64,000 nt of DNA from Novipirellula aureliae (GTDB taxonomy: Bacteria; Planctomycetota; Planctomycetia; Pirellulales; Pirellulaceae). The position numbers were made by a program, and so were the translations under genes. The DNA lies in assembly GCF_007860185.1 (NCBI RefSeq), contig NZ_SJPY01000006.1, positions 426,159 through 490,158 on the forward strand. The letters are read 5' to 3'. This document shows, piece by piece, positions 16,451 to 26,706 of the stretch. A model generated the notes under the pieces. It did not search any database, was not told the DNA's origin, and saw nothing but the letters and a program-made list of their open reading frames with translations. Within the stretch, counting starts at the first letter, position 1, and each line of letters starts with the position of its first letter.

Positions 16451-18307
16451 ATGTGTGGAATTGTTGGATACGTCGGTTGCGAGGAATCAGGCCATTTTTT
16501 GTTGGATGGGCTGCGGCGGCTAGAATACCGCGGTTACGACAGCGCGGGGGTGGCGATTCATGGCGGTTCGTCGTTCAACATCACCCGCTCGGTGGGACGC
16601 ATCGATTCGCTCGCTAACGAGTTGGGCTCGACGATGCCGAAGGGGACCCTCGGCATCGGGCACACACGCTGGGCTACCCATGGTCCGGCTACAATCGAAA
16701 ACGCGCACCCCCATGTGGGTGGGTGTGGGGAGGTCGTGCTGGTCCACAACGGTGTGATCGAGAATTTCCAAGTGCTCAAGGATGAATTGATCAAGAAAGG
16801 TTACGAGTTTGTCTCAGCGACCGATAGCGAAGTCGTCGCGCATTTAGTTGCCGAAGAGCTAAAACAGGCCCCGATCAACGAAGAGCAGCCCAACCTTCGT
16901 TATTTAGCAGCGGTTCAAAACGCCGTTGCCCGGTTGCGTGGTACCTACGGATTAGCGATTGCGTTTCGTGATCATCCCAACTTCATGATTGCGGCTCGAT
17001 TTGGCAGCCCGCTGGTGATCGGGGTTGGCAAAGGCGAGTACTTTGTGGCCAGTGACGCGTCGCCCTTGGTGGGGCGAACGGAGCGGATCGTCTATTTGGC
17101 TGACCATCAATTGGCGGTGCTCACGCCTGATGGTTTTTCGGTTTTGCATCGGGACCAGGGCAAGATTCGCGTCGAGATTCGCCCGCTCGAAACGGAAAGT
17201 GGTGAAGCGAGTCTCGAAGGGTTCGATCACTACATGCTGAAGGAGATCTACGAGCAACCGGAATCGATACGCAACGCGATGCGAGGCCGGCTCGACGACG
17301 AAAATGCAACGGCTGTATTCGGCGGATTGAATCTAACGCCACAACAACTTCGCTGTGTCGAGCGAATCATCTTGACCGGCTGTGGAACCAGTTGGCATTC
17401 GGCGTTGGTTGGCGAGTACATGATCGAAGACGTTGCACGATTGCCGGTTAGCGTGGAATATGCCAGCGAGCTGAGATATCGAAACCCTCCGATTGAAAAC
17501 AACACGCTGATCTTTGGTATCACTCAAAGCGGTGAGACCGCCGATACATTGGCGGCTCTTCGTGAAACGAAGCGGAAGGGCCATCGAACGTTGGCGATTT
17601 GTAACGTCGTGGGCAGTTCGATCGCGCAGGCGTCCGATGGCGGCGTCTACTTACACGCGGGTCCCGAAATCGGCGTCGCTAGTACGAAAGCTTACACATC
17701 CCAGTGCTGTGTTTTGGCGATGTTGGCACTGTATTTTGGTCGGCTCCGTCACGTTAGTTTTGAAAGTGGGCAACGAATCATTGAGGAGTTAAAGCAATTA
17801 CCTGCGGCGGTACAGCAAGCACTCGCTTGTGACGAGCAAGTGCGCGACGTGGCGAAAAAGTATCAAAATGCGTCGACGGTTTTGTATCTAGGCCGCCAAT
17901 ACAATTTCCCCACCGCGCTCGAGGGGGCACTTAAGCTAAAAGAAATCAGTTACATCCACGCCGAGGGTTATCCGGCGGCAGAAATGAAGCACGGTCCGAT
18001 CGCATTGGTCGACGAAGAAACGCCGAGTGTTTTTATCATTCCGAAAGGCTCGACCTACGACAAGGTGATGGCGAACATGGAAGAGGTCAAAGCACGTGGG
18101 GGGCCAGTGATTGCTTTGGCGAGTCGAGACGATCCAGAGGTCGAATCGATTGCGGACGACGTCATCCACGTTCCTAACGTCCCAGGTTTTACTCAGCCGA
18201 TTGTCAATGTGGTTCCGCTGCAGTTGTTGTCGTACCACATTGCCTTGCTGCGAGGATGTGATGTTGACAAACCACGAAATTTGGCAAAAAGTGTGACGGT
18301 CGAGTAG
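16451..18307 (+). CDS. glmS: Glutamine--fructose-6-phosphate aminotransferase (isomerizing)
   Basis: This 618-aa protein starts MCGIVGYVG, so Cys2 becomes the N-terminal nucleophile of the glutaminase domain (about 1-240, with RRLEYRGYDSAG and GHTRWATHG). Two SIS domains follow: TGCGTSWHSALVGEY and SQSGETADTLAALR, then GRQYNFPTALEGALKLKEISY. The C-terminus DKPRNLAKSVTVE is canonical. It makes glucosamine-6-phosphate for cell-envelope amino sugars. AAGGG precedes the ATG. No glmS ribozyme is evident upstream. Confidence 0.97.
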   Translation: MCGIVGYVGCEESGHFLLDGLRRLEYRGYDSAGVAIHGGSSFNITRSVGRIDSLANELGSTMPKGTLGIGHTRWATHGPATIENAHPHVGGCGEVVLVHNGVIENFQVLKDELIKKGYEFVSATDSEVVAHLVAEELKQAPINEEQPNLRYLAAVQNAVARLRGTYGLAIAFRDHPNFMIAARFGSPLVIGVGKGEYFVASDASPLVGRTERIVYLADHQLAVLTPDGFSVLHRDQGKIRVEIRPLETESGEASLEGFDHYMLKEIYEQPESIRNAMRGRLDDENATAVFGGLNLTPQQLRCVERIILTGCGTSWHSALVGEYMIEDVARLPVSVEYASELRYRNPPIENNTLIFGITQSGETADTLAALRETKRKGHRTLAICNVVGSSIAQASDGGVYLHAGPEIGVASTKAYTSQCCVLAMLALYFGRLRHVSFESGQRIIEELKQLPAAVQQALACDEQVRDVAKKYQNASTVLYLGRQYNFPTALEGALKLKEISYIHAEGYPAAEMKHGPIALVDEETPSVFIIPKGSTYDKVMANMEEVKARGGPVIALASRDDPEVESIADDVIHVPNVPGFTQPIVNVVPLQLLSYHIALLRGCDVDKPRNLAKSVTVE

Positions 18308-18370
18308 ACTTTTCTTTTCTGCCCCCTTTGAGCGTTCGAGCTCAGCCTATTCTTTGATTTGGAGAGATTT

Positions 18371-18568
18371 ATGCGTCAGACGGCACTTAGCGAAAATTCA
18401 CGAAAAGCACTTATGATTAACATTGGCGAAGCGGCCGGTCGCGAGGTTGCCGATTTGATTGCTCAAATGGCTGCCGAAATCGAAGAGCTGCGGCGATCGA
18501 AAGTCTCGGTCACTCGGATCGTTCCCGGAACGGTCGAGCAGGCGACGTTTGTCGAAGAGCCTGTGTAA
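18371..18568 (+). CDS. Conserved-looking 65-aa protein, unknown function
   Basis: GGAGAG lies 6 nt before the ATG at 18371, which decides this start. The protein MRQTALSENSRKALMINIGE is predicted mostly helical, with a heptad-like stretch VADLIAQMAAEIEELRRSK that could form a short coiled coil, and ends in a TRIVPG-containing beta-like tail. It follows glmS by 63 bp and is probably transcribed with it. I do not recognise a family. The strong ribosome site and sensible composition argue that it is real. Confidence 0.65.
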   Translation: MRQTALSENSRKALMINIGEAAGREVADLIAQMAAEIEELRRSKVSVTRIVPGTVEQATFVEEPV

Positions 18569-18580
18569 GTCTAGTTGTAA

Positions 18581-18600
18581 GTGGATCTTGTTAAAGATCC
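18581..18600. repeat. GGATCTTGTTAAAGATCC palindrome
   Basis: A 20-bp stretch contains a 7-bp stem (GGATCTT and AAGATCC) around GTTA. It is the same as the two direct copies at 40301 and 40337. It lies right after the small gene and could form a transcript end. The remaining gap to trkH (18601-18913) holds a second palindromic zone at about 18659-18722 (CTCCCAAACTTCGTTTGGG, then GTTTGGGAGGGGGG) and no gene. Confidence 0.6.
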
Positions 18601-18913
18601 CTCGTCTCCAATGAGGTTGTGCCGCTTTTGAGTTCATCTGAGTCAACAACTTAACCACCTCTCCCAAACTTCGTTTGGGGGAGCTCGAACGGGACGCCCG
18701 TGCCGCCGTTTGGGAGGGGGGCTCCACGATGTGAATCCTGCAGGCTCCTTCCTTCGCGAATGCCTCAATGGCATCGCTCGACCTCCAGTCTTGAAGCGTT
18801 TTTCAAGTGAGTGCGTTTTGAAAGCAACTTTCGCGGAGCGAAAGGCGACGATCACTAAATCAACACGCTGTTAAAGATTCACTACCCAAAACTAAACCCC
18901 TCGCCAACCGTGA

Positions 18914-20359
<1,446 letters not shown>

Positions 20360-20371
20360 GGACGAAGCAAT

Positions 20372-21031
20372 ATGATAAAACGGTATGCAGTGATTGGGCT
20401 CGGTAATTTCGGATCGAGTGTAGCGGAGACGCTCGCTTCGCACGGCTCCGAGGTGATCGCAATTGATACGGACGGTGATACGGTCGACCGGATTGCGCCG
20501 CGTGTGACCAAGGCGGCGATGGGAAGTGGAACCGACGTCGACACACTCCGCCAAATCGGTGTCAAAGGAGTCGATGCGGCGGTCATTTCAACAGGCGACG
20601 ATATCACCGCCAGTATCTTGACGACGATGGCGCTTCGCGATTTAGGAGTGAAGGATGTCTACGTCAAAGTCAATTCACGAGACCATGCCCGCGTGATGGA
20701 ACGAATCGGAGTAACCGAGACCATCTTCCCCGAACGCGAATCGGCAATCAGTTTGGGCGTGCGAATGCGAGGCACGGCGGTGTTGAATCATTTTCGACTC
20801 GGGGAGGGATTCAGTATCCAAGAGATGGCGGTTCCCGAAGCTTGGCAGGGGCAATCGCTGCGGGCGCTCCAGTTGCGGCAAGAATACGATATCACGGTGG
20901 TGGCGCTGCATGATGTGCTTCACGATCAAATTTCAGTCACGCCGAACCCCGACGACCTTCTCAAAGACAGCGATACGTTGTTGGTTGCTGGAGCGGATAA
21001 GTCGCTAGCCAAAGTCGCCAAGTTGACTTAA
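20372..21031 (+). CDS. trkA: TrkA/KtrA-type potassium uptake regulatory subunit
   Basis: This 219-aa protein has an RCK_N domain with the dinucleotide motif GLGNFG (9-14), an acidic residue in AIDTDGD at the end of the second strand, and an RCK_C domain at about 140-219 (GFSIQEMAVPEAWQGQSLRAL). It forms the cytosolic ring that gates the TrkH channel in response to nucleotides. AAGGA precedes the ATG, and the gene sits directly after trkH. A single RCK_N/RCK_C pair makes it more like KtrA than the duplicated E. coli TrkA. Confidence 0.94.
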   Translation: MIKRYAVIGLGNFGSSVAETLASHGSEVIAIDTDGDTVDRIAPRVTKAAMGSGTDVDTLRQIGVKGVDAAVISTGDDITASILTTMALRDLGVKDVYVKVNSRDHARVMERIGVTETIFPERESAISLGVRMRGTAVLNHFRLGEGFSIQEMAVPEAWQGQSLRALQLRQEYDITVVALHDVLHDQISVTPNPDDLLKDSDTLLVAGADKSLAKVAKLT

Positions 21032-21078
21032 GGGAGGCTGGTGCCGGGGTGGTGGGACGGTGTGTTCGTGTCGTGTCG

Positions 21079-21159
21079 ACCCAGGGTTGCAGCGTCAATC
21101 GCAAAGGCGATTGCCGGTTTTAACCCTGGTCTGCGTTCTGTAACGCCGTTGGCGTAGGG
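21079..21159. repeat. CCAGGGTT / CCAACGGCGTTA dispersed palindromic repeat (inverse copy)
   Basis: ACCCAGGGTTGC, an inner hairpin GCAATCG/CGATTGC-like segment, TTAACCCTGGTCTGCG and TAACGCCGTTGGCGTA follow one another. Read on the other strand the blocks match the repeat at 6116. The rest of the 343-bp gap before lysA shows no gene. Confidence 0.6.
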
Positions 21160-21374
21160 AACAAAAACGAGGCAAGTTCGTGTTCTGGTAACCGTGTCTT
21201 TTGAGCACCCAGCCTGTCGGCCGCTAAGGCAAGCTTCGCTGCGGTTGCGTGCGACAATTGCACGGCTACGGGGATGATTAAATTGGATAATCCGCTAAGA
21301 TATTGCGCGACGATGATGGCACTCGATTGCTTCACTGTCATTTGAAACCCCATTTCTCATTGAAAAACGCTCGA

Positions 21375-22652
21375 ATGCTCACCACACCTACCTTTTCGAC
21401 CGTCCGCTCGGAAATTTCTGGACTTTGCATCAAAGATTTGGTCTCCGAGTTCGGTACTCCGCTGTATGTTTATGACCAATCGGTGATCGACAAACGGATC
21501 GACGATCTTTCCGCGTTCGACCGTATTCGTTATGCCCAAAAGGCCAATAGTAACCTGGCGATTTTAGATCGAATGCGACGAAAAGGGGTCGTTGTCGATG
21601 CCGTCAGTGCCGGCGAGATTCGCCGCGCAATGGCTGCCGGATTCTCGACCGATCCAACCAAGCACGAAATTATCTATACCGCTGATATTTTCGATCATGA
21701 AGCATTGAAGCTGGTTCTTGAACATCATTTACCCGTCAACTGTGGCTCGCCTGACATGATCGGTCAAATCGGTTCCCAGCGTCCTGGGGCCGAAATCACC
21801 TTGCGAATCAACCCTGGTTTCGGTCATGGCCATAGCCAGAAAACGAATACGGGTGGCGAACAAAGCAAGCACGGCATTTGGCACGAACAGGTGGACCAAT
21901 GTTTGATCGACGCAGATCATCATGGATTGATGGTCAGCGGATTGCATATGCACATCGGGTCGGGCACCGACTTGGAGCACTTGAGTGCGGTTTGCGAATC
22001 GATGGAAAAGACAGCATTGAAGGTAGGGCGTACCTTGCGAACGATTAGCGCAGGCGGTGGATTACCGGTGCCCTACAAGAGTGATGAAACCTACGTCGAT
22101 TTGGACCAGTATTTTGCCCTTTGGGATGCGACTCGCAATCGGCTTGGTGAAACGTTTGGTCATCGGCTCGATTTGGAAATCGAACCGGGGAGATACTTGA
22201 GTGCGGAAGCTGGTTTCTTGATCGCCGAGGTTCGCAGCGTCAAGAAAGTCGGCAAGAATTTGTTTGCCCTCGTTGATGCCGGGTTCAACGACATGGCTCG
22301 TCCGGTCATGTATGGGGCTCATCATCCGATTTCTGTTTGTGGAGCGAAGGGGGATGTTTCGTCACGTGAATCAGTCGATGTGATTATCGGCGGCCCGCTC
22401 TGCGAATCGGGTGACATCTTTACTCAGCGAGAGGGTGGTTTTGTCGAAAGTCGCAGTTTGCCGATGCCGTTTGTGGGTGATTTCATTACGATCGAAAACG
22501 CTGGAGCCTATGGATTCGTGATGGCCAGCAACTACAACAGCAAGACGCGGGCAGCCGAGGTACTGATTGAAAACGGTAAAGCCAAACTCATCCGTCAGCG
22601 AGAAACCTTCGATGACCTGATCCGTGGTGAACAGATTCCTGAGATTGGGTGA
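21375..22652 (+). CDS. lysA: Diaminopimelate decarboxylase
   Basis: This protein of about 425 aa is a PLP-dependent fold-III decarboxylase: pyridoxal lysine K56 in RYAQKANSN, HIGSGT, the phosphate-binding SAGGGLP, and the CESGD motif with active-site Cys near the C-terminal sheet. The ATG at 21375 begins MLTTPTFSTVRSEISG, and the open frame continues to 21303 but looks like leader. It converts meso-diaminopimelate to lysine in the last step of that pathway. It is a single gene ended by the terminator at 22787. Confidence 0.95.
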   Translation: MLTTPTFSTVRSEISGLCIKDLVSEFGTPLYVYDQSVIDKRIDDLSAFDRIRYAQKANSNLAILDRMRRKGVVVDAVSAGEIRRAMAAGFSTDPTKHEIIYTADIFDHEALKLVLEHHLPVNCGSPDMIGQIGSQRPGAEITLRINPGFGHGHSQKTNTGGEQSKHGIWHEQVDQCLIDADHHGLMVSGLHMHIGSGTDLEHLSAVCESMEKTALKVGRTLRTISAGGGLPVPYKSDETYVDLDQYFALWDATRNRLGETFGHRLDLEIEPGRYLSAEAGFLIAEVRSVKKVGKNLFALVDAGFNDMARPVMYGAHHPISVCGAKGDVSSRESVDVIIGGPLCESGDIFTQREGGFVESRSLPMPFVGDFITIENAGAYGFVMASNYNSKTRAAEVLIENGKAKLIRQRETFDDLIRGEQIPEIG

Positions 22653-22786
22653 GCACAATCCCCAGATTGGCTGAGTTATTGGCGAGCATCGGTCTCGCTC
22701 GTTTTTGCCGCCTTAACCGGGGAAAGTGATCCCGATTGGCGGCTTTTGCTCAGTCTTCAAACGGTATATCCTAATTGTCAACATCG

Positions 22787-22816
22787 CGGGTATCACGGCG
22801 GTACCCGTTTTTTTTT
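22787..22816 (+). terminator. Rho-independent terminator after lysA
   Basis: CGGGTATC pairs with GGTACCCG (one G-U pair) around a short loop and is followed by nine T. It lies 135 bp past the lysA stop and upstream of the ammonium transporter. This is the clearest intrinsic terminator in the window. Confidence 0.8.
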
Positions 22817-22976
22817 AGGCGACGCAGGCCACTCCGACAGAGTGCTCAATCGGAAAGCCCTTTTCCGATGAGCCAATAGGCGGCTCGAAACGAGTGAAAT
22901 CGCGGCAAATCATCTATTTCGGGCCTCGTATCACGCCAGGCACCGAAGCAAGTTGGCAACTACGGAGAAATAGCTC

Positions 22977-24464
22977 GTGAGTCAAAAAGTATCGACCGGT
23001 CTGTTCATGATGATGTTCGGCTTCATCACCATGGCGGCCCCAATTAGCTGGTCGCAAGAGACGCAGCAACCCATCTCAGCAGCGCGCGAGACGACGTCCG
23101 CTGAATCGGAATCTCTGTCCGCAGCATCGGAATCTCTGCCCGCAGCATCGGAATCTGTTGACCTGGAAGCCTCCATCGCGGAAGCCGCATTGGCAGGGCA
23201 TAACGCATGGATGTTGACGAGTTGTGTCCTCGTACTATTCATGACCGCTCCCGGTTTGGCGATGTTCTACGGTGGACTTGTCCGCCGAAAAAATGTGCTC
23301 AGCATTCTCATGCAATGTATGTTTTTAATGGGGTTGATGACAGTCCTTTGGGCATTGGTGGGCTACTCATTGGCTTTCGGCGGATCCGGCCAGTGGATAG
23401 GCAATTTCGAGTTTGCTTTTATGAACAACGTTCAACGATATTGGGACGTGGCCGCCAACGCTCCGGCGACCCCGATGGAAGGTGACATCCCTCGATTAAC
23501 CCACATGTTGTTTCAAGGTATGTTTTTCATCATCACCCCAGCACTCATCTGTGGTGCGTTCGCCGAGCGGATTAAGTTCAGCGCGATGGTCGTCTTTTCG
23601 GTGTTGTGGGGCCTACTCATCTATTGTCCTCTTTGCCATGCCGTATGGGACGGTGGCATTTTGGCATTTGGCAGTAACTATGCAATCGCGGGTGGTGCGC
23701 TCGACTTCGCTGGCGGCACCGTGGTTCACATCAGCAGTGGGATCTCGGCCTTAGTGGCTGCGGTTTTGATTGGACCGCGGATGGGATACCCGCGTGAACC
23801 GCTGCAACCTCACAACTTGACCTACACTGCACTCGGTGCAGCGATGCTTTGGGTCGGCTGGTTCGGGTTCAACGCAGGCAGTGAACTGCTGTCCGATGAA
23901 CTCACGAGTAGCGCATTTGCGGTTACCCACTTTTCCGCGGCTGCGGGAGCATTCGCTTGGGCGATGACCGAATGGGGCATCCTTGGAAAACCGACCGTAC
24001 TTGGTGTCAGTAGTGGTGCGGTCGCTGGATTGGTTTGTATCACTCCGGCAGCTGGTTTTGTCCAACCGATGCCCGCCCTGTTCATGGGTGCGGTAGCGGG
24101 CGTCGTTTGCTACTTTGCCTGTAGTAAGCTCAAACATGCTCTACGCTATGACGACGCGCTTGATGCCTTTGGCGTTCACGGCATCGGCGGTACGCTAGGT
24201 GCCCTTCTAACGGGCGTCTTCGCGACTCGTGCGTGTGCGAATATTGACGGCGGAAATACGCTCGGCTTGATCGAGTCGGGATCCGCAAGCCTTTTGGTTG
24301 GCCAAGTGGTTGCTACCTTGATTACGTATGCATTCGCTGGGATCGGCAGTCTGATTCTGTTAAAAGCAATCGACTTTGCGATCGGCCTTCGCGTTCGTGC
24401 CGAAGACGAGCAACGTGGCTTGGATATTGTTGATCACGGCGAAGAAGGCTACACGTTCGCGTAG
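22977..24464 (+). CDS. amtB: Ammonium transporter (Amt/MEP/Rh family)
   Basis: This 495-aa protein starts at GTG 22977, with GGAG about 10 nt upstream. An export signal (about 1-27) is followed by a low-complexity segment with repeated SESLSAAS / SESLPAAS, then the eleven-helix Amt core from AWMLTSCVLVLFMTAPGLA. Amt landmarks include AMFYGGLVRRKNVL, the pore-His segments GGTVVHISSG and DAFGVHGIGGTLGALLTG, and SGAVAGLVCITPAAGFV. It conducts NH4+/NH3 into the cell. No glnB/glnK PII gene lies next to it. Confidence 0.95.
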   Translation: MSQKVSTGLFMMMFGFITMAAPISWSQETQQPISAARETTSAESESLSAASESLPAASESVDLEASIAEAALAGHNAWMLTSCVLVLFMTAPGLAMFYGGLVRRKNVLSILMQCMFLMGLMTVLWALVGYSLAFGGSGQWIGNFEFAFMNNVQRYWDVAANAPATPMEGDIPRLTHMLFQGMFFIITPALICGAFAERIKFSAMVVFSVLWGLLIYCPLCHAVWDGGILAFGSNYAIAGGALDFAGGTVVHISSGISALVAAVLIGPRMGYPREPLQPHNLTYTALGAAMLWVGWFGFNAGSELLSDELTSSAFAVTHFSAAAGAFAWAMTEWGILGKPTVLGVSSGAVAGLVCITPAAGFVQPMPALFMGAVAGVVCYFACSKLKHALRYDDALDAFGVHGIGGTLGALLTGVFATRACANIDGGNTLGLIESGSASLLVGQVVATLITYAFAGIGSLILLKAIDFAIGLRVRAEDEQRGLDIVDHGEEGYTFA

Positions 24465-24506
24465 TTCGATTTTAAAGTGGCGTAAGCTTCGGGTTCGCGT
24501 ACCTCC

Positions 24507-25703
24507 ATGAAGAAACCGACAAGAACGTTATCGGCTCGATGGGTCTTCCCCGTAACGGGAAAACCCATCGATCGTGGCTGGGTCCGCGTCGACGATGATC
24601 GAATCGTCGAAGTTGGCAAAGGAAAATTGCCACCGGGAACGATCGATCTCGGAGAGGTTGTACTACTGCCACAATTGGTCAACGCTCATACCCACCTTGA
24701 GTTTTCGGACTTCAAGGAACCGATTGGCCATGTCGGTATTCCGCTTCACGATTGGATCGGAAAAGTCATCGGAGCAAGACGCGATGTATCGACGGCGGAC
24801 CCGAGCAGAGCCATTCGAGCAGGAGTCGAGGAGTCGGCGGCGAACGGCGTCGCCCTGGTCGGCGATATCGCCACGCCGCCTCAATCGGTTGTCACGACTC
24901 AAAGCGGCGTGGAGGTCGTTTCGTTCGCCGAAACGATCGGGCTTGCCAGCGAACGGTTTCGTGAACGTCTCCGTGCGGCGACGGAGCATTTGCGTCTCTA
25001 TCCCGACGCAGCGATCAGTCCTCACGCCCCCTATTCGACCAATCCCATTGCGATGGAGAAGTGTGTTGGGTTAGCAATCCAACACGGTTGTCCGCTGGCG
25101 ATGCACGTCGCCGAATCGTCTTTCGAGCGAGAATTGCTGTGCACCGGAAAAGGGCCTTTCGCTGAGCGTCTGAAAGCTCTCGGAGTTTGGCAAGACGGGC
25201 TATTCCCTTGGAGCCGCCCATTGCGGAAAGAACCTTTTCAGCATTTGATCGCATTGTTGGCCAAGGCACCGCGTGGGTTGCTGGTTCACGGTAACGATTT
25301 GCGTACAGGTGAAATCGAATGCGTTGCTCGGCATCCGACGTTGACCGTGGTTTTTTGTCCCAGAACGCACGCGTTCTTTGGCTACGACCCACATCCCGTC
25401 GCGGAGATGATTGCCGCCGGGGTTCCCGTCGCGCTCGGGACGGATTCGCGGGCTAGCAATCCCGATTTGAGTGTTTGGAAAGAGGTTCAATTCTTGCTCC
25501 GCACCCGCGCCGATCTCGACCCGCATGGCGTTCTTCGCATGGCAACCTCCAACGGAGCAACTTCGCTCGGTCGCCCAGATTTGGGCCGCATTGAAGTCGG
25601 CTGTCAAGCCAAGTTCGGCTACGTCGAGACTTCGGCTCGCTCGGTCGAAAACGTCTTTTGTGATTTCGCAACGAACGATTTCCGACCTGTGAGGATCTCG
25701 TAG
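24507..25703 (+). CDS. Amidohydrolase-superfamily deaminase/hydrolase
   Basis: This 398-aa protein has the metal-dependent amidohydrolase pattern: HxH in NAHTHLEFSD, SPHAPYS, the third His in MHVAES, the next in LVHGNDL, and the catalytic Asp in LGTDSRASN. The TDS-x-ASNPDLS ending is typical of the ATZ/TRZ/guanine-deaminase branch, which also includes aminofutalosine deaminase (MqnF) of menaquinone synthesis. The latter is a candidate role but not proven by context, since no mqn genes are in the window. It follows amtB by 42 bp on the same strand. Confidence 0.85.
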   Translation: MKKPTRTLSARWVFPVTGKPIDRGWVRVDDDRIVEVGKGKLPPGTIDLGEVVLLPQLVNAHTHLEFSDFKEPIGHVGIPLHDWIGKVIGARRDVSTADPSRAIRAGVEESAANGVALVGDIATPPQSVVTTQSGVEVVSFAETIGLASERFRERLRAATEHLRLYPDAAISPHAPYSTNPIAMEKCVGLAIQHGCPLAMHVAESSFERELLCTGKGPFAERLKALGVWQDGLFPWSRPLRKEPFQHLIALLAKAPRGLLVHGNDLRTGEIECVARHPTLTVVFCPRTHAFFGYDPHPVAEMIAAGVPVALGTDSRASNPDLSVWKEVQFLLRTRADLDPHGVLRMATSNGATSLGRPDLGRIEVGCQAKFGYVETSARSVENVFCDFATNDFRPVRIS

Positions 25704-25746
25704 CTTGGGAGTCCAACCACACAGGAATCATCCGGGGTAAACGGCT

Positions 25747-26541
25747 CTATCCATCTTGCCCGTCTTCCGTTTGCCCGTCATCCGTTTGCCCGTCATCCGT
25801 TTGCCCGTCATCCGTTTGCCCGTCATCCGTTTGCCCGTCTTCTCGTTCCTGTCTCGACGTATCGCCTCCAGGCACCGGTTCTGGCTCTCCGCCGACGATC
25901 ATCTCGGTAGGGATTTGCGATTCGATCCAGCGGACCATGGCATCGGTGGGTTCACGCTGGTATTTCAAGTCATCAATGATGAACTTCCTCCTTCCTCCGT
26001 TTTCTGTCCGATAATGGAGTACGCCGATCCCTTTTTTGTCCCATTTCTTTTTATCAAACTTTTCAATTTGAGAAATCTTGACTTCGCCACCGATACTTGA
26101 GCGAATGCTGTTTTCGGTCGTCTCTAAATAGCTGCTCTTGGTGCGAAAGTACTTGACCAGGCTGACGATTCCCAGCGGCATGGCGAGCAGAATGAACAGA
26201 TATTGGAACCAGATATTTTGGCTAATTACCGCCACGGTTTCTTTTTCTGACAGGTATTCATGGCTCCATTGATTTTCTTCTGCGATTCGGTCCCAACGAT
26301 CTTTCCAGCCTGAACGCTGAGTGTTTCCAGCTTCTTCGAATTCGTCTTCGAGCGCCTCCCATGCATAAGCGCGGTTGAGCTGCGCTGGATACTTAAAAAA
26401 GCCGTCGTAAACGGACAGTGCAGCAAAGCCGAGACAAGCCAATCCCGCCAGTAGATATTTTAAGAGAAACTTTGATTCGGGATTGGCACGCAGGTTCATG
26501 ACATTGATTTGGTTTGAGAAAATAGCGTCGCTTTTGAACAA
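25747..26541 (-). CDS. Two-helix membrane protein with acidic tandem-repeat tail, unknown function
   Basis: This 264-aa protein has two transmembrane helices (YLLAGLACLGFAALSVY and WFQYLFILLAMPLGIVSLV). A soluble region between and after them contains a PH-like stretch (SSIGGEVKISQIEKFDKKKW to RKFIIDDLKY). The C-terminus is made of DGQTD units repeated in tandem (coded by 25757-25845). The repeat is a 15-bp DNA unit and likely varies between strains. An internal ATG at 26499 (MNLRANPES) is an alternative start. I do not recognise a function. Confidence 0.75.
   Translation of the reverse strand: MFKSDAIFSNQINVMNLRANPESKFLLKYLLAGLACLGFAALSVYDGFFKYPAQLNRAYAWEALEDEFEEAGNTQRSGWKDRWDRIAEENQWSHEYLSEKETVAVISQNIWFQYLFILLAMPLGIVSLVKYFRTKSSYLETTENSIRSSIGGEVKISQIEKFDKKKWDKKGIGVLHYRTENGGRRKFIIDDLKYQREPTDAMVRWIESQIPTEMIVGGEPEPVPGGDTSRQEREDGQTDDGQTDDGQTDDGQTDDGQTEDGQDG
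25757..25845. repeat. 15-bp tandem repeat inside a coding region
   Basis: The unit TTGCCCGTCATCCGT and close variants are repeated about six times head to tail. On the minus strand they encode the acidic DGQTD tail of the membrane protein. The length is a multiple of three, so copy-number change keeps the frame. Confidence 0.85.
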
Positions 26542-26706
26542 AAAGCATAATTACCGGTGACTCACGGCACAAGCTTTTGTTGTGGTTTCACGGAATCCTG
26601 AATCCTTTGCTTCACCATCGGCTTAGAGGTAAAGCAACGAGCGGATATGACGCTGCCAATCGAATTGCGTCTCAATCAACGGCTCAGACAATGTCTCTTT
26701 ACGCTA

